A stretch of DNA of 64,000 bases from Cryptomeria japonica (taxonomy: Eukaryota > Streptophyta > Pinopsida > Cupressales > Cupressaceae). How positions within the stretch are numbered: position 1 is the first letter of the stretch; the number at the start of each line of letters is the position of its first letter. The stretch covers positions 872,159,379 through 872,223,378 of the forward strand of contig NC_081409.1 in the NCBI RefSeq assembly GCF_030272615.1, read 5' to 3'. The notes under the pieces were generated by a model. The model saw nothing but the letters and a program-made list of their open reading frames with translations, made no database searches and was not told the DNA's origin. The position numbers and the translations under genes are program-made. Shown here piece after piece: positions 50,544-59,902 of this stretch.

Positions 50544-51509
50544 CTACCCTGCTATCTCACCCTTGTACATTATCAGATCAACAACATTGAAGACTGGTGA
50601 AATGGCTAAATCTGAAGGAAGATCAACCTTGTAAGGATTCTCACCATATTTTGATAGAATTCTACAAGGTCCTACCCTCTTCATTTGCAATTTAGTAGGC
50701 TTGCCACTTTGCATTCTAGCTTTGCTCAGATGGACCATCACATAGTCACCCACTTTGAACTGAACCTCTCTCCTTCTTTCATCCACTTTTTCTTTCAATT
50801 TTTGAGTAGACTCTAGGATGGCTTTCTTGACCTGTTCTTGGACTTCCTTGATGGTTTGAGTGAAGTCCTTTGCTTGGCCACTCTTCATCTCCATGGAGCC
50901 AAGTTCCCTAAGTTCACACACTCCCCTTGGGTGTCTACCATAGACAACCTCAAAAGGACTCCTTCCAGTGGTCCTATTTACACTGTCATTATAGGCATAC
51001 TCTGCTTGTGGAATGACTAGATCCCATGTCTACCCATACTCCTTGGTTAGACACCTCAACAAGTTGCCTAAAACCCTATTAATGACTTCAGTTTGGCCAT
51101 CAATTTGTGGATGGTAAGCTGAGCTAAATGATAAATTAGTTCCTAGTCTCCTCCACAAAGTTTGCCAAAAATGGCCCATGAACTTGTTGTCCCTATCTGA
51201 AACAATGCTTAATGGGAGTCCATGAATCCTTACAATCTCCTTAAAGAAGAGATGTGCAACATAGCTAGCATCATGAGTGGTCTTACATGGAATGAAATGG
51301 CTCATCTTGGAAAATCTATCTACTACCACATAGATGCTATCCATACTTGTCTTTATCTTGGGGATTCCTACTGCAAAGTCCATGCTTACACATTCCCAAG
51401 GCCTATTAGGGACCGGTAGTGGTTGATAGAGGCCTGGATTACTTGATCCTCCTTTTTCCCTTTGACACACACCACATTGCTCCACATACCTTTTCACATC
51501 TCTTGGCAA
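50544..51509 (-). pseudogene. E4 integrase
   Basis: The zinc-binding end is visible (YVEQCGVCQREKGG), followed by the catalytic core: Asp in MDFAVGIPK, Asp in IVSDRDNKF and Glu in QTEVINR, with AYHPQIDGQTE in between. These give the DDE triad. The C-terminal part (50921-50544) contains VGDYVMVHLSK and VGPCRILSKYGENPYKVDLP, the GPF/Y-like module typical of this branch. It joins element DNA to target DNA. A stop separates the core from the C-terminal part. Confidence 0.93.
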
Positions 51510-51635
51510 CTTGGGCTAATAGTAGTACCTTTGTACTAGATCCAAAGTTTTGTTGACTCCAAAGTGTCCACTTAGACTACCATTGTGTTTTTCTTGGATG
51601 AGGTTTTCTCTCATGGATCCTCTAGGCACACATAA

Positions 51636-52220
51636 CTAATTACCCTTGAACAAGAGACCATTTTGGAGAGTGTAATCTACATACTCACCATGAAAATGAT
51701 CCTCAAACTCCTTGCAAACCTTGTAGGCTGATGAGAAGTCTTCATCTCCTTCATAGAGGTCCTTGAAACCTTCTATTCCTATGCTCTGCAACTGTAACTC
51801 TTGAACTATCAACAACTTCCTGCTTAAAGCATCTACCACCTTGTTGAGTTGCCCCTTTTTATGCTTGATGGTGAAGGTGAAGGATTGGAGGTATTCCATC
51901 CATTTCAAATGTCTATTACTAAGCTTCTCTTGAGTGTTAATGTAACTCAAAGCCTGGTTATTTGTGAACACCACAAATTCCTTTGGGAGTAGGTAATGCC
52001 TCCACTTTTTGAGAGACTGAACTAGTGCATACAACTCTAGGTCATAGGCTAAGTACTTCTTCTTGGCCTCATTAAGCTTCTCACTGAAAAATGCCACAGG
52101 CCTTCCCTCTTGACTCAATACACCCCCTACTGCAATTCCACTTGCATTGCACTCCAATGTGAACAGTTTGTCAAAAGTAGGTAAGAGTAGGATGGGTTTT
52201 GTGGCTACTTCTTGCTTCAA
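51636..52220 (-). pseudogene. E4 RNase H
   Basis: Begins in the RT connection and carries FTLECNASGIAVGGVLSQ, with Asn where the catalytic Asp (usually TDAS) is expected. EKLNEAKKKYLAYDLELYAL contains the Glu region, and FVVFTNNQAL has Asn in place of the Asp of the TD motif. The HKKGQLNKVVDALSRK end is conserved. Two active-site Asp-to-Asn changes, each one G-to-A step, would disable it. Confidence 0.9.
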
Positions 52221-53100
52221 TAATTGGAATGCTTTACTAGCCTATTCAGTCCATTTGAACTTAGTTTTAAGGCCTCCTTTTATGGTGTCAAGGAATGGTG
52301 CACATATGCCGCTGAAGTTCCTCACAAACTTCCTATAGAATTGAGCTAAGCCATGGAAACTCCTAACTTCAGTCACTGTTCCAGGGGCAGGCCAATTCAA
52401 GATTGCCTCCACTTAGCTTGGATCCATCTTCAAGGTTCTCTTAGACACCACAAATCCCAAGTAGACCAGCTCTTGCTTTAGGAAGTCACACTTCTCTAGG
52501 TTGATTGATAACTTCTCTTCATGCAACCTCTTTGGTTCTGCTATAGATGAGTATGTCATCTAAGTACACCACCACAAACCTACCTATGAAGTCCTTTAAC
52601 ACCTCATTCATCAACCTCATGAAGGTGCTTGGGGCATTGGTGAGTCCAAATGGCATCACAAGCCATTCATACGACCCTTCTGTGGTCTTGAAAGCGGTCT
52701 TCCACTCATCACCCTCCTTAATTCTAATTTGATGATACCCACTTTTAAGGTCAAACTTAGTGAAATACATAGCACCTCCTAAACATTCCATCAGATCCTC
52801 TATTCTAGGAATGGGAAATCTGTACCTTATGGTAATCCTATTGATTTCCCTTGAATCAGTGCAAAGTCTCCACTTACCTCCCTTCTTTGATGTTAGCTCT
52901 ACCGGGACTGCACATGGGCTGATGCTCTTCTTGATCAGTCCTTGTTCCAAAAACTCCTACACTTTCCTTGCCACCTCCTTGTTTTGGTCAAGTGTGAGCT
53001 TATATGCAGCTTTATTAGGTAGGGATGCACTGAGAACAAAGTCTATTTGATGGCTTATAGACCTTCTTGGAGGGAGTGTTGCAGGTGCTCCATCACTCAC
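52221..53100 (-). pseudogene. E4 reverse transcriptase
   Basis: Motifs in order: [17 protein letters not shown], the catalytic Asp in [34 protein letters not shown], and [11 protein letters not shown] with the DD pair. All three catalytic Asp are present. The frame breaks near 52525 just after YSRTKE; a neighbouring frame continues with the expected sequence towards RNase H, so this is a single-base frameshift. A stop also precedes the frame at 52950. The role would be copying element RNA into DNA. Confidence 0.94.
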
Positions 53101-53299
53101 TATGTCCTTATACTCTTGCAACATTTGCTTCACCTCCTTGGGTACCTCTACCTGCAACTTGTCTTCCTCCTCCTTTTGCTTCACAAAGATGGCACACCTC
53201 ACTATCTCCTCCTCATGTAGCAAGCATAAGAACTCTTTACTAGTAGCCAATACGACACTAGGTGTTCTTGAGGTTCCCTCATCATTCTCTGTCAAAGAC

Positions 53300-53830
53300 T
53301 GAATCTTAAAGGTTTTGCTATCCTTCTTGAAGGAAATGGAGTTCTCCTCTCCATCATAGATCACCTTCCTATAAAATTGCCAAGGTCTACCTAGCAATAG
53401 ATGACAGACATCCATGGGTAACACATCACAAAGGACCTTATCCTTGTATCCTCCAAAGGAGAATTCTACCCAAGTCTGTTCATTGATAAGAACACTCTGC
53501 TCTCGATTCAACCATGTCACCTTGTAAGGGTTAGTGTGGGGTATCCTTGTGAGTTTCAACTTCTTGCCTACCTCATCTGATATTATGTTATCAGTTGACC
53601 CTAAATCAACTATCACCTTGCAAAATTTACCAAGGATCTTGTACCTCACCCTGAACAATGCTCTCCTATGCTTAGGTTCATTCTTAACCGGTTGTCTTAT
53701 CAAGACCCTATTGAACATTAGATTTTCACCAGTCTCTGATTCAATGTGATCCACCTCAGGTGTCTTGCTACTTGATGTGTCTTCATGAGCATAAGCAACC
53801 CTCTTTCCACTATTTGATGAGGTAGGCTTG
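53300..53830 (-). pseudogene. E4 aspartic protease region
   Basis: VIVDLGSTDNIIS (near 53607) sits where the protease active site is expected, as a D-L-G-S version of the usual D-S/T-G. CDVLPMDVCHLLLGRPW downstream matches the second conserved block (LLLGRPW). The protease would cleave the polyprotein. The region is continuous in frame with the gag knuckle upstream and the RT linker downstream. Confidence 0.85.
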
Positions 53831-54894
53831 TTAGGACATCTATAGGCCGGGTGTCCCAATTGACCACAGTTGTAACATTTCATAGTTGCAAAGTAGGAGT
53901 TACCCCTACTTGGACCCCCTTGTGCACTTCTCCCTCTAGAATGGCCTCCTCTAAGATTGGTTTCACTGCTATGTTCAGTCAACTTGGACTCTCCTTAGTT
54001 CCTTTTCTCATTTTCCTTGCTTTGGTAACCACCTTGGTGATTCATTTGATCTCTACCTCTCCCTCTACCCCTGTTATTAGGGTCTCCCTTCCTTTTGTTT
54101 CTCTCTTCCACCTTGGCAGCAAGCTGATGACATTTTTGGATAGTGGTAGGAGTTCATAGGCTTATTTCCTCTTGAATGTTCCACTTTAGGCCACTCAAAT
54201 ACCTAGCCACCTTGATAGATTCCTCTTCTTGGACTTTGGATCTAAGAGAAAGCTTTTGAAACTCTTTGGTGTAGGAAGTCACATCAAGGTCTTTTTGCTT
54301 CAATCCCTGTCTCTTCTTATGAAGTTGGACTTCATAATCCTCTGGTAAGTAGTTCTCCTTGATCTTACTCACCATGGCCTTCCAATTTGCAATAGGTAGC
54401 TTCCCCATGCTAACTCTCTCTTCTTGCGAGTACTACCACCATGTCAAGGCTTCTCCCCTTAGTCTTGATTTAGCAACCTTAACCTTAACCTTTTGAGCTT
54501 TTGTCACTCCCTCACACTCAAAGTGGTTCTCCATACCCTCAATCTATTCCATGACAGTGTCAATGTCCATCCTTCCACTAAAATGTGGCAATCCTTCAAA
54601 AGCTTTGGTATTTAAAGCCTTGATGGCCTTTACAAAAGGTTCTTCATTGAATAAGGGATCTGGTTCAGGTATAATGTCATCTATTTCAATGGTTTTCTTG
54701 CCTTTATCTTTGGTGTCCTCACCCCAAGGTCCATGTGTCCTCTAATCCACCACTTCTCGCAACTTGTCCCTTATCTCACTCATAGCTTCTTCAAGGAGTC
54801 TATTGTTCTCCTTCTGCTCTTCTACCTCCCTATCTAGCTCTGCATTAGTGACCATTATACTCTCCCCTACTGATTCACCAGAATATAGAGACAT
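53831..54894 (-). pseudogene. E4 gag
   Basis: The Met at 54894 is chosen because the frame then runs in phase with all gag and protease pieces: an acidic/coiled N-terminus, the gag core with NWKAMVSKIKENYLPEDYE and KDLDVTSYTKEFQKLSL (54408-54154), an Arg/Gly-rich segment, and the knuckle CYNCGQLGHPAYRC (53877-53836). Several UAG/UGA stops interrupt it, mostly at Trp, Gln or Arg-type codons by comparison with the expected sequence. It forms the capsid and binds RNA. Confidence 0.88.
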
Positions 54895-54920
54895 GCATGG
54901 TCCACCAAATCTTTAACCTA

Positions 54921-54932
54921 GCTCTGATACCA
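54921..54932 (-). promoter_or_regulatory. E4 primer-binding site (tRNA-iMet type)
   Basis: TGGTATCAGAGC on the minus strand, three bases after the 5' LTR. Confidence 0.9.
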
Positions 54933-54935
54933 ATC

Positions 54936-56533
54936 TAATGGGATAAGATATGGGATAGACTAGCCTATTCTATGCTCTTAGATCCTTTCCTTGGATCACC
55001 AGGTGTTCTAACCACAACCTAGGGTCTCTAGGACTTCCCCTACTTGTGGAATCTCCTAACCTTGCCCAATCCACCCACGAACAACTAGAATTACTTCTCC
55101 TAAGGTCTCACCTACTCATGAGATTCAAAGAACCCTTACTCAGGCTAATAAGGGTTTGGCTTGTCCCACACCTTCCTAGGTCCTAGCAAGGATAGGATAG
55201 GTCTTAGACATGGTTTTCCATCCATTCATGTGCCCCCAAGAGGTTTTCAACTTCCATCTCCTTACCGATTTCACTATTTTCTCTTTTTCCTACAAAATAG
55301 GGCTACAAGGAATGTGCCCAATTAGGCCTCCAATCTAGAATTTTAGGGCTCCCTCTTGCAAATGATGCATATGCTTGTGAAACTTCCCAAAAGAGTTGCT
55401 AATAATTTGGCAAGGGCTCAAGGATTTTTTTGGTTTTGGGCCTCCAAGTGTCTGTACACTGCCCTAGGTGAATTTTGGGGTTTTTAAGGGTTTTAAGACG
55501 CCTACCAGGGTCACAGTGTTGGTTTGATACTTTTACCACCTTGTCTATATTGGTGGAAGCTCCTCCTTCTCACCAATTGTTCTCCACACATTCCTCTACA
55601 ACTCCTCCAAAGGGTGCATCCTCCTCTGACCTTCCTTGCTCTCACGAACCTCTACAACTTTAACCCTTCCTAGCCAGACACTATTCAGTCTCGCCTAGGA
55701 GTGGGTCTTTGGTTGGCTTCCCTGCATCTTCAAGGACCCTTCTTTCTCTGAGGTAATGTACAGGGTCTCCACTCCCACTCCCCATGGTTTCATGGTGATT
55801 CCACAATGGGGAAAGGAGTTATCAACCCATTGACACAAACGAGTCCAAAACTGGACAGTGAGAAGAGAGTTTACAAATTTTTTACAAACACACAACACCT
55901 GCAAAACAAAACCTAATCTAAATGCTCAAAATGAAGGTATATACACCATATAATACTTTTAACATAGTTTTGTTTGAAGATTAGTCCATTATGAATTCTT
56001 CATTGCTCCATTAGTGTCGACTCGCAACAAAATTACAGTCACAGTCAAGTCACTTTCCTTGGGTCGTACCAAAACTAACATCCAACCCATCATCTTAGGG
56101 TTTGCAACTACATATAGTACCCTTTCCTCAGTTTGTGTGCCCACATTAGGGTTGTCCATGCTAAGCTAAGGATTTTGACCTACTAGGTGGAAAAGTTGCT
56201 TAACAACTTTGAAAAGTTGTCATGCAACTTTTGCAACTTTTGAGCAACTTTCTCAATGTTGCTTTTCTTGACTCCTAGGCCCACATTGGGCTATCCTATG
56301 GACACCACCATTCTAAGAAGGACCCTAACCACATCAAAGGAATACATACCCTCTACTCCACAAGAAAACTCAAACTAGACTTATGAACCTAAGACCCAAA
56401 CTAGGACCTAAACTAGGACCTAAATAAGACCTATGAGCTCATGGCTCTTATTATATTTACAATGGCTTCTTAAAAAAGCAAGAACACAACAAAATAAAAT
56501 GGTGGGAGCCCTTTGAAGGGTGCTCCTGCACCA
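54936..56533 (-). repeat. E4 5' LTR
   Basis: 1598 bp. In plus reading it starts TAATGGGATAAG, where the terminal TG has become TA, and ends TCCTGCACCA. It differs from the 3' LTR by scattered substitutions and a few small indels. Confidence 0.94.
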
Positions 56534-56538
56534 TTAGG

Positions 56539-56864
56539 TCTGCTACCTTCTAATCATATTTCACATCTTATCATATCCTAAATGATCTACAATAATCTCA
56601 TACATATATGAGTCATATTACAATCCGCCATGTCGGCTTACAAAATATTTTACAATTAATTACAAAATACATTAATACAAAATTATTGTCGGCCAAGGTG
56701 TCGGTATTCTTCCCTTTTGGTGTCGGTGTTCTATATGTCGGTGTAGAGTCTAGTGGTGCTAGTGTTGGTGTCTTCCTATAGGTATCACATGATTGTAAGG
56801 TTGCCATCAATGACAATACCTTCAATCACCTATAATATCTCATTGGAGTGTGCATTTTCCAATA
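56539..56864 (-). repeat. E3 5' LTR, second part
   Basis: Continues the LTR after the duplicated TTAGG (56534-56538) to TTTTCCAATA, where CA has become TA. Confidence 0.9.
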
Positions 56865-57014
56865 ATAATAGGATAAGGAGAGGGAGAGGGAGAGAGAGAG
56901 AGTACAGGAGAGAGAAAGGGAGAGAAAGAGAGATTTAAGATAACAAAAGGGGGAGGGAGAGGGAGGGGGAGAGAAAGAGAGAGAAGGGGGAGAGGGTGAG
57001 AATAGGATAGGATA

Positions 57015-57085
<71 letters not shown>

Positions 57086-57248
57086 TAGGAGGAGGAGAGG
57101 GTGAGAGACATGAGGTAGAGAGAGAACAAGAAGGAGAAAAGGGTGAGAGAATCAAAAAATAGAGAAGTGTGAGGGGGAGAGAGATGAGATAGAACTCAAG
57201 GAAGATAATTAGGGCTCAGAATAGACAAAGACAATGATGGGGGAAGTA

Positions 57249-57284
<36 letters not shown>

Positions 57285-57290
57285 GAAGAG
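56865..57290. repeat. Purine-rich microsatellites (continuation of the 41.6-kb tract)
   Basis: GGGAGA/GAGA repeats with a (GT)n block at about 57017-57043 and pure (GA)n tracts at about 57044-57071 and 57255-57280. It is the other side of the tract that E3 entered. Confidence 0.9.
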
Positions 57291-57433
57291 GTACATGCAT
57301 GTATACAAACATATATACATATATCTATATAACTATAGATATGCATATATGCATACATAAACACATATTATCTAGGTATGTCTAAAACATGTGTAGTAAA
57401 TGCTAAGTTTACAAGCATACATTATTATGTCTT

Positions 57434-57602
57434 CATAACCTAAATGGGTTCTGTGAAACAAAAAAAAAATGTTTTTGGTTCTACATGACCCATACGGGTT
57501 TTGTGAAACAAAAAATAAAAATTCTAGATCTTCATAACCCATATGGGTTATTTAGAACTATGAATAGTACTTTTGGTTCTTCAAAAGCCGTGTGGGTTTT
57601 GG
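57434..57602. repeat. Right subterminal palindromes
   Basis: Four copies at 57434-57453, 57484-57503, 57533-57551 and 57581-57602, for example CATGACCCATACGGGTTTTG. They match the left and middle clusters. Confidence 0.75.
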
Positions 57603-58404
57603 CTTGGTAAGAGGGTTGGAAAATGATCCTAAGGCTTGCAAGCCCATTTTCCCCCCTTTTTTGTTCCTTTACACATTTTTTCATCCTCCACCATGATTTC
57701 TTGACTTCATCATCATCAGGTTTACAAATGATGAAGTGGATATCTCTAAAATTATGACCATAATCTCACACATCTTCTTAGTTATCTAACCATATAAATT
57801 TTTTAATTTTTGGACAACATTAGCATAGTAAACTTTAATTTTCTTTATCAGTGTCTTGACAGTCCTCACAGACATATGTCTACCATTTTTTTAATAACTT
57901 TTAATATACTTCAACAAATTTAAAATAAATTATATTTTATTGTTCTACACTAGATTCTATACACTTTAAAAAAAAAAATTGCATTTTTTATTATTTTGAT
58001 GCAAGTTATGCCTAGCGCATGAATAGGTACCAAATTTTCAGGATGCGGTCACTTCCAAAAATCATAAAAAATAAAATACTCAACAAAAAATTACAATACA
58101 ATACACAACTTCTAGATCTCACTCTTACCTATCATCCTACCAAAGGGTTTTGCAAAATACTAAATCTAACTATATATTTTGTGTAGTGCACAAAAACAAC
58201 TATGTTGTATTTTTTCTAAAAAAAATAGGAATAGTTTTTCATGCATGAAATGTTTGACCCTCTTAATCTTATCCAATTTTTAAAAAAATTAGTATCTTAA
58301 AGACTAGATTCAGAGTAATACAATTCTTATTATTTTCTCAACTCCTAGTTTTGAGTGCATGACCTTCAAATAGCTCTTTGAAGTTCAGGTTTGCCTGTTT
58401 TCAG
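57603..58404. other. Transposon right subterminal region, non-coding
   Basis: AT-rich with several runs of A or T and no gene. It ends in a 33-A run that abuts the right inverted repeat. Confidence 0.5.
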
Positions 58405-58437
<33 letters not shown>

Positions 58438-58439
<2 letters not shown>

Positions 58440-58486
58440 GGCCACTTATACCCCCCTTTTTGTTCACCATCTTGGTGCACTTACCC
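58438..58486 (-). repeat. Right terminal inverted repeat
   Basis: Inverted copy of the left end, with about 10 extra bases (TATACCCCCC on the plus strand) between the 30-bp core and the shared GTGGCCAC. A 33-A run (58405-58437) abuts its inner side on the plus strand. Confidence 0.92.
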
Positions 58487-58490
58487 ATAA

Positions 58491-59902
58491 AATAAATGTG
58501 ATTTGATGAAAATAAAGTCAATGATAGTACTCGAGAATAGCTCTCCTTCGTACCTTCGGGTATATCAAACCTTGGTTTTGAAGGCTAGGAGACCTCTTAA
58601 TTGAGTTTATACCCTGACGTGCTGAATGGATCCCTTACTAGTTCCAATTAAGATTAGAAGCTACGCGATTCACCTCCGAAAGGGTGATAATCTTTTTTTG
58701 AGAGAGATAGTAACTCTCCCAAGACACTTGCCATATCGTGCCCCCATTAGCATTTGGAGTCAGATAATACGGTGTTGAGAATCCATTGCGTGAGACTCAG
58801 CGGCCATATTCGGATAAGCTATTGGGTATGTACCTAAGTTTTCAAGCAAAGGTTTTCTCTCTCAGCCAACTTCCTTAGGTATCGTAATGTGCTTGAGGTC
58901 ACTTATCATATCATGAGTTTCTTGGGTCTGCATACTTAAAATAGAAAATCAACCTCTAAAACTAGAAAACGGAAGCAAAAAATTAAACTTCAATTATAAA
59001 AAATCTATCCAAACAACATTTTTCTACCTCTATTCTATGTTGAGTCATATGAGCTTGTGTTTTGTCATACGAGCCTTTTTGTTTGTCGTATGGTTTAGAA
59101 ACTTTTGTCATACGAGCCTTTTTGTTTTTCGTATGTCTTAGAAAGTTTTGTCATGTGAGGTCTTTGGTTTATCATTTTGCTCAGTGGGAATTGTCGTATG
59201 AGCTTGTGCTTTGTCATATGAGATTCCTGATTTGTCATATGGGCCTGTATGTATTGTCATCTAGGGCTGCTTAAACTGTCGTACAAATTTATGTCTCTGT
59301 TGATCTAGAGCTGTCTTCTTGCACATCTTTTTTAGGTCTGCCATATTTGCTTGGTCAGTTTACAGTGAGCATAAACACCTCTCATTTGTCATTTTGTGCT
59401 TGGATTGTCTTCTTGGTTAGCTTGGTCAAGTTATCATCTATCAAATCAAACTCTAGAAATAGACACCTCAAGATTCTCAAGTATTCACCTTGAACAAATT
59501 CAAGATCTAAACATCTCAAAGTGCATCATCACCCTCTTTGATAAACTGATCACTCAAAAACATAGTTTCTCATCAAGATCTATCATCCTCTATTATGAAA
59601 CTACAATGTTTGGTCAGGACAACCTTGTTCCACATCATAGGATATATTGTTCCTATTGGACTTGGTTTTTATCAAAATTATCATCATTGCACTCTAAAAC
59701 TGAAGTTCAAAAAACTTGCAAACTTTTAAACACTTCAATCATCTTTTCATGTCATATCACTTTATCGCATTTGCATTGATAGTTGATCACTTATCGAAAC
59801 AAATTTTAGACAATCAAATCCTAACACAATATCTAACACACGTGTATGCCCGTTTTAACCAAGGCTTAGAGATGAAAGATCCCAGAGACGGAAAATGAAA
59901 CA
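58491..59902 (+). other. P leader, second part
   Basis: Non-coding. Between 59040 and 59290 there are about ten copies of short words of the type GTCATACGAGCCTTTTTG or GTCATATGAG, matching the TCGTACGAG words in the leader part before the transposon. The frame at 59396-59779 has no recognised domain and is not called. Confidence 0.7.

Larger units (their letters stand above)
48675..56533 (-). mobile_element. E4: gypsy element with chromodomain (chromovirus type)
   Basis: Nearly full element of 7.86 kb on the minus strand with LTRs 54936-56533 and 48675-50283, an initiator-Met-type primer site, a polypurine tract and TTAGG target duplications (48670-48674, 56534-56538). Gene order is gag, protease, RT, RNase H, integrase, chromodomain. 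The integrase-last order marks Ty3/gypsy and the chromodomain marks the chromovirus branch. In-frame stops and one frameshift near 52525 inactivate the polyprotein. Confidence 0.95.
42262..56864 (-). mobile_element. E3: non-autonomous LTR element (contains E4)
   Basis: 3' LTR 42262-43055 (794 bp). The 5' LTR is in two parts, 48206-48674 and 56539-56864 (795 bp in total), because E4 inserted into it. An initiator-Met-type primer site and a polypurine tract are present. Flanks AGAAT (42257-42261) and ATAAT (56865-56869) look like a decayed 5-bp target duplication. Terminal bases have drifted on both sides (TG to TT at 42262; CA to TA at 56863). The interior encodes a coiled-coil/zinc-knuckle protein and a second long unknown ORF, but no RT or integrase. 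Confidence 0.9.
30106..58486. mobile_element. 28.4-kb TIR DNA transposon with nested inserts (core about 13 kb)
   Basis: The ends are inverted copies beginning GGGTAAGTGCACCAAGATGG, identical over 30 bp, and are flanked by ATAA on both sides (30102-30105 and 58487-58490). The sequences outside the two ends are both leader of P. Inside are subterminal palindromes, a plus-strand gene (30648-33294), a ~355-bp tandem array, and a minus-strand DDE-like transposase gene (38127-41081). Later inserts, a solo LTR and E3 with E4 inside, account for about 15.4 kb, leaving about 13 kb. The superfamily is not assigned. The 4-bp duplication and large size would be compatible with Sola-like elements, but this is inference. 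Confidence 0.85.
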
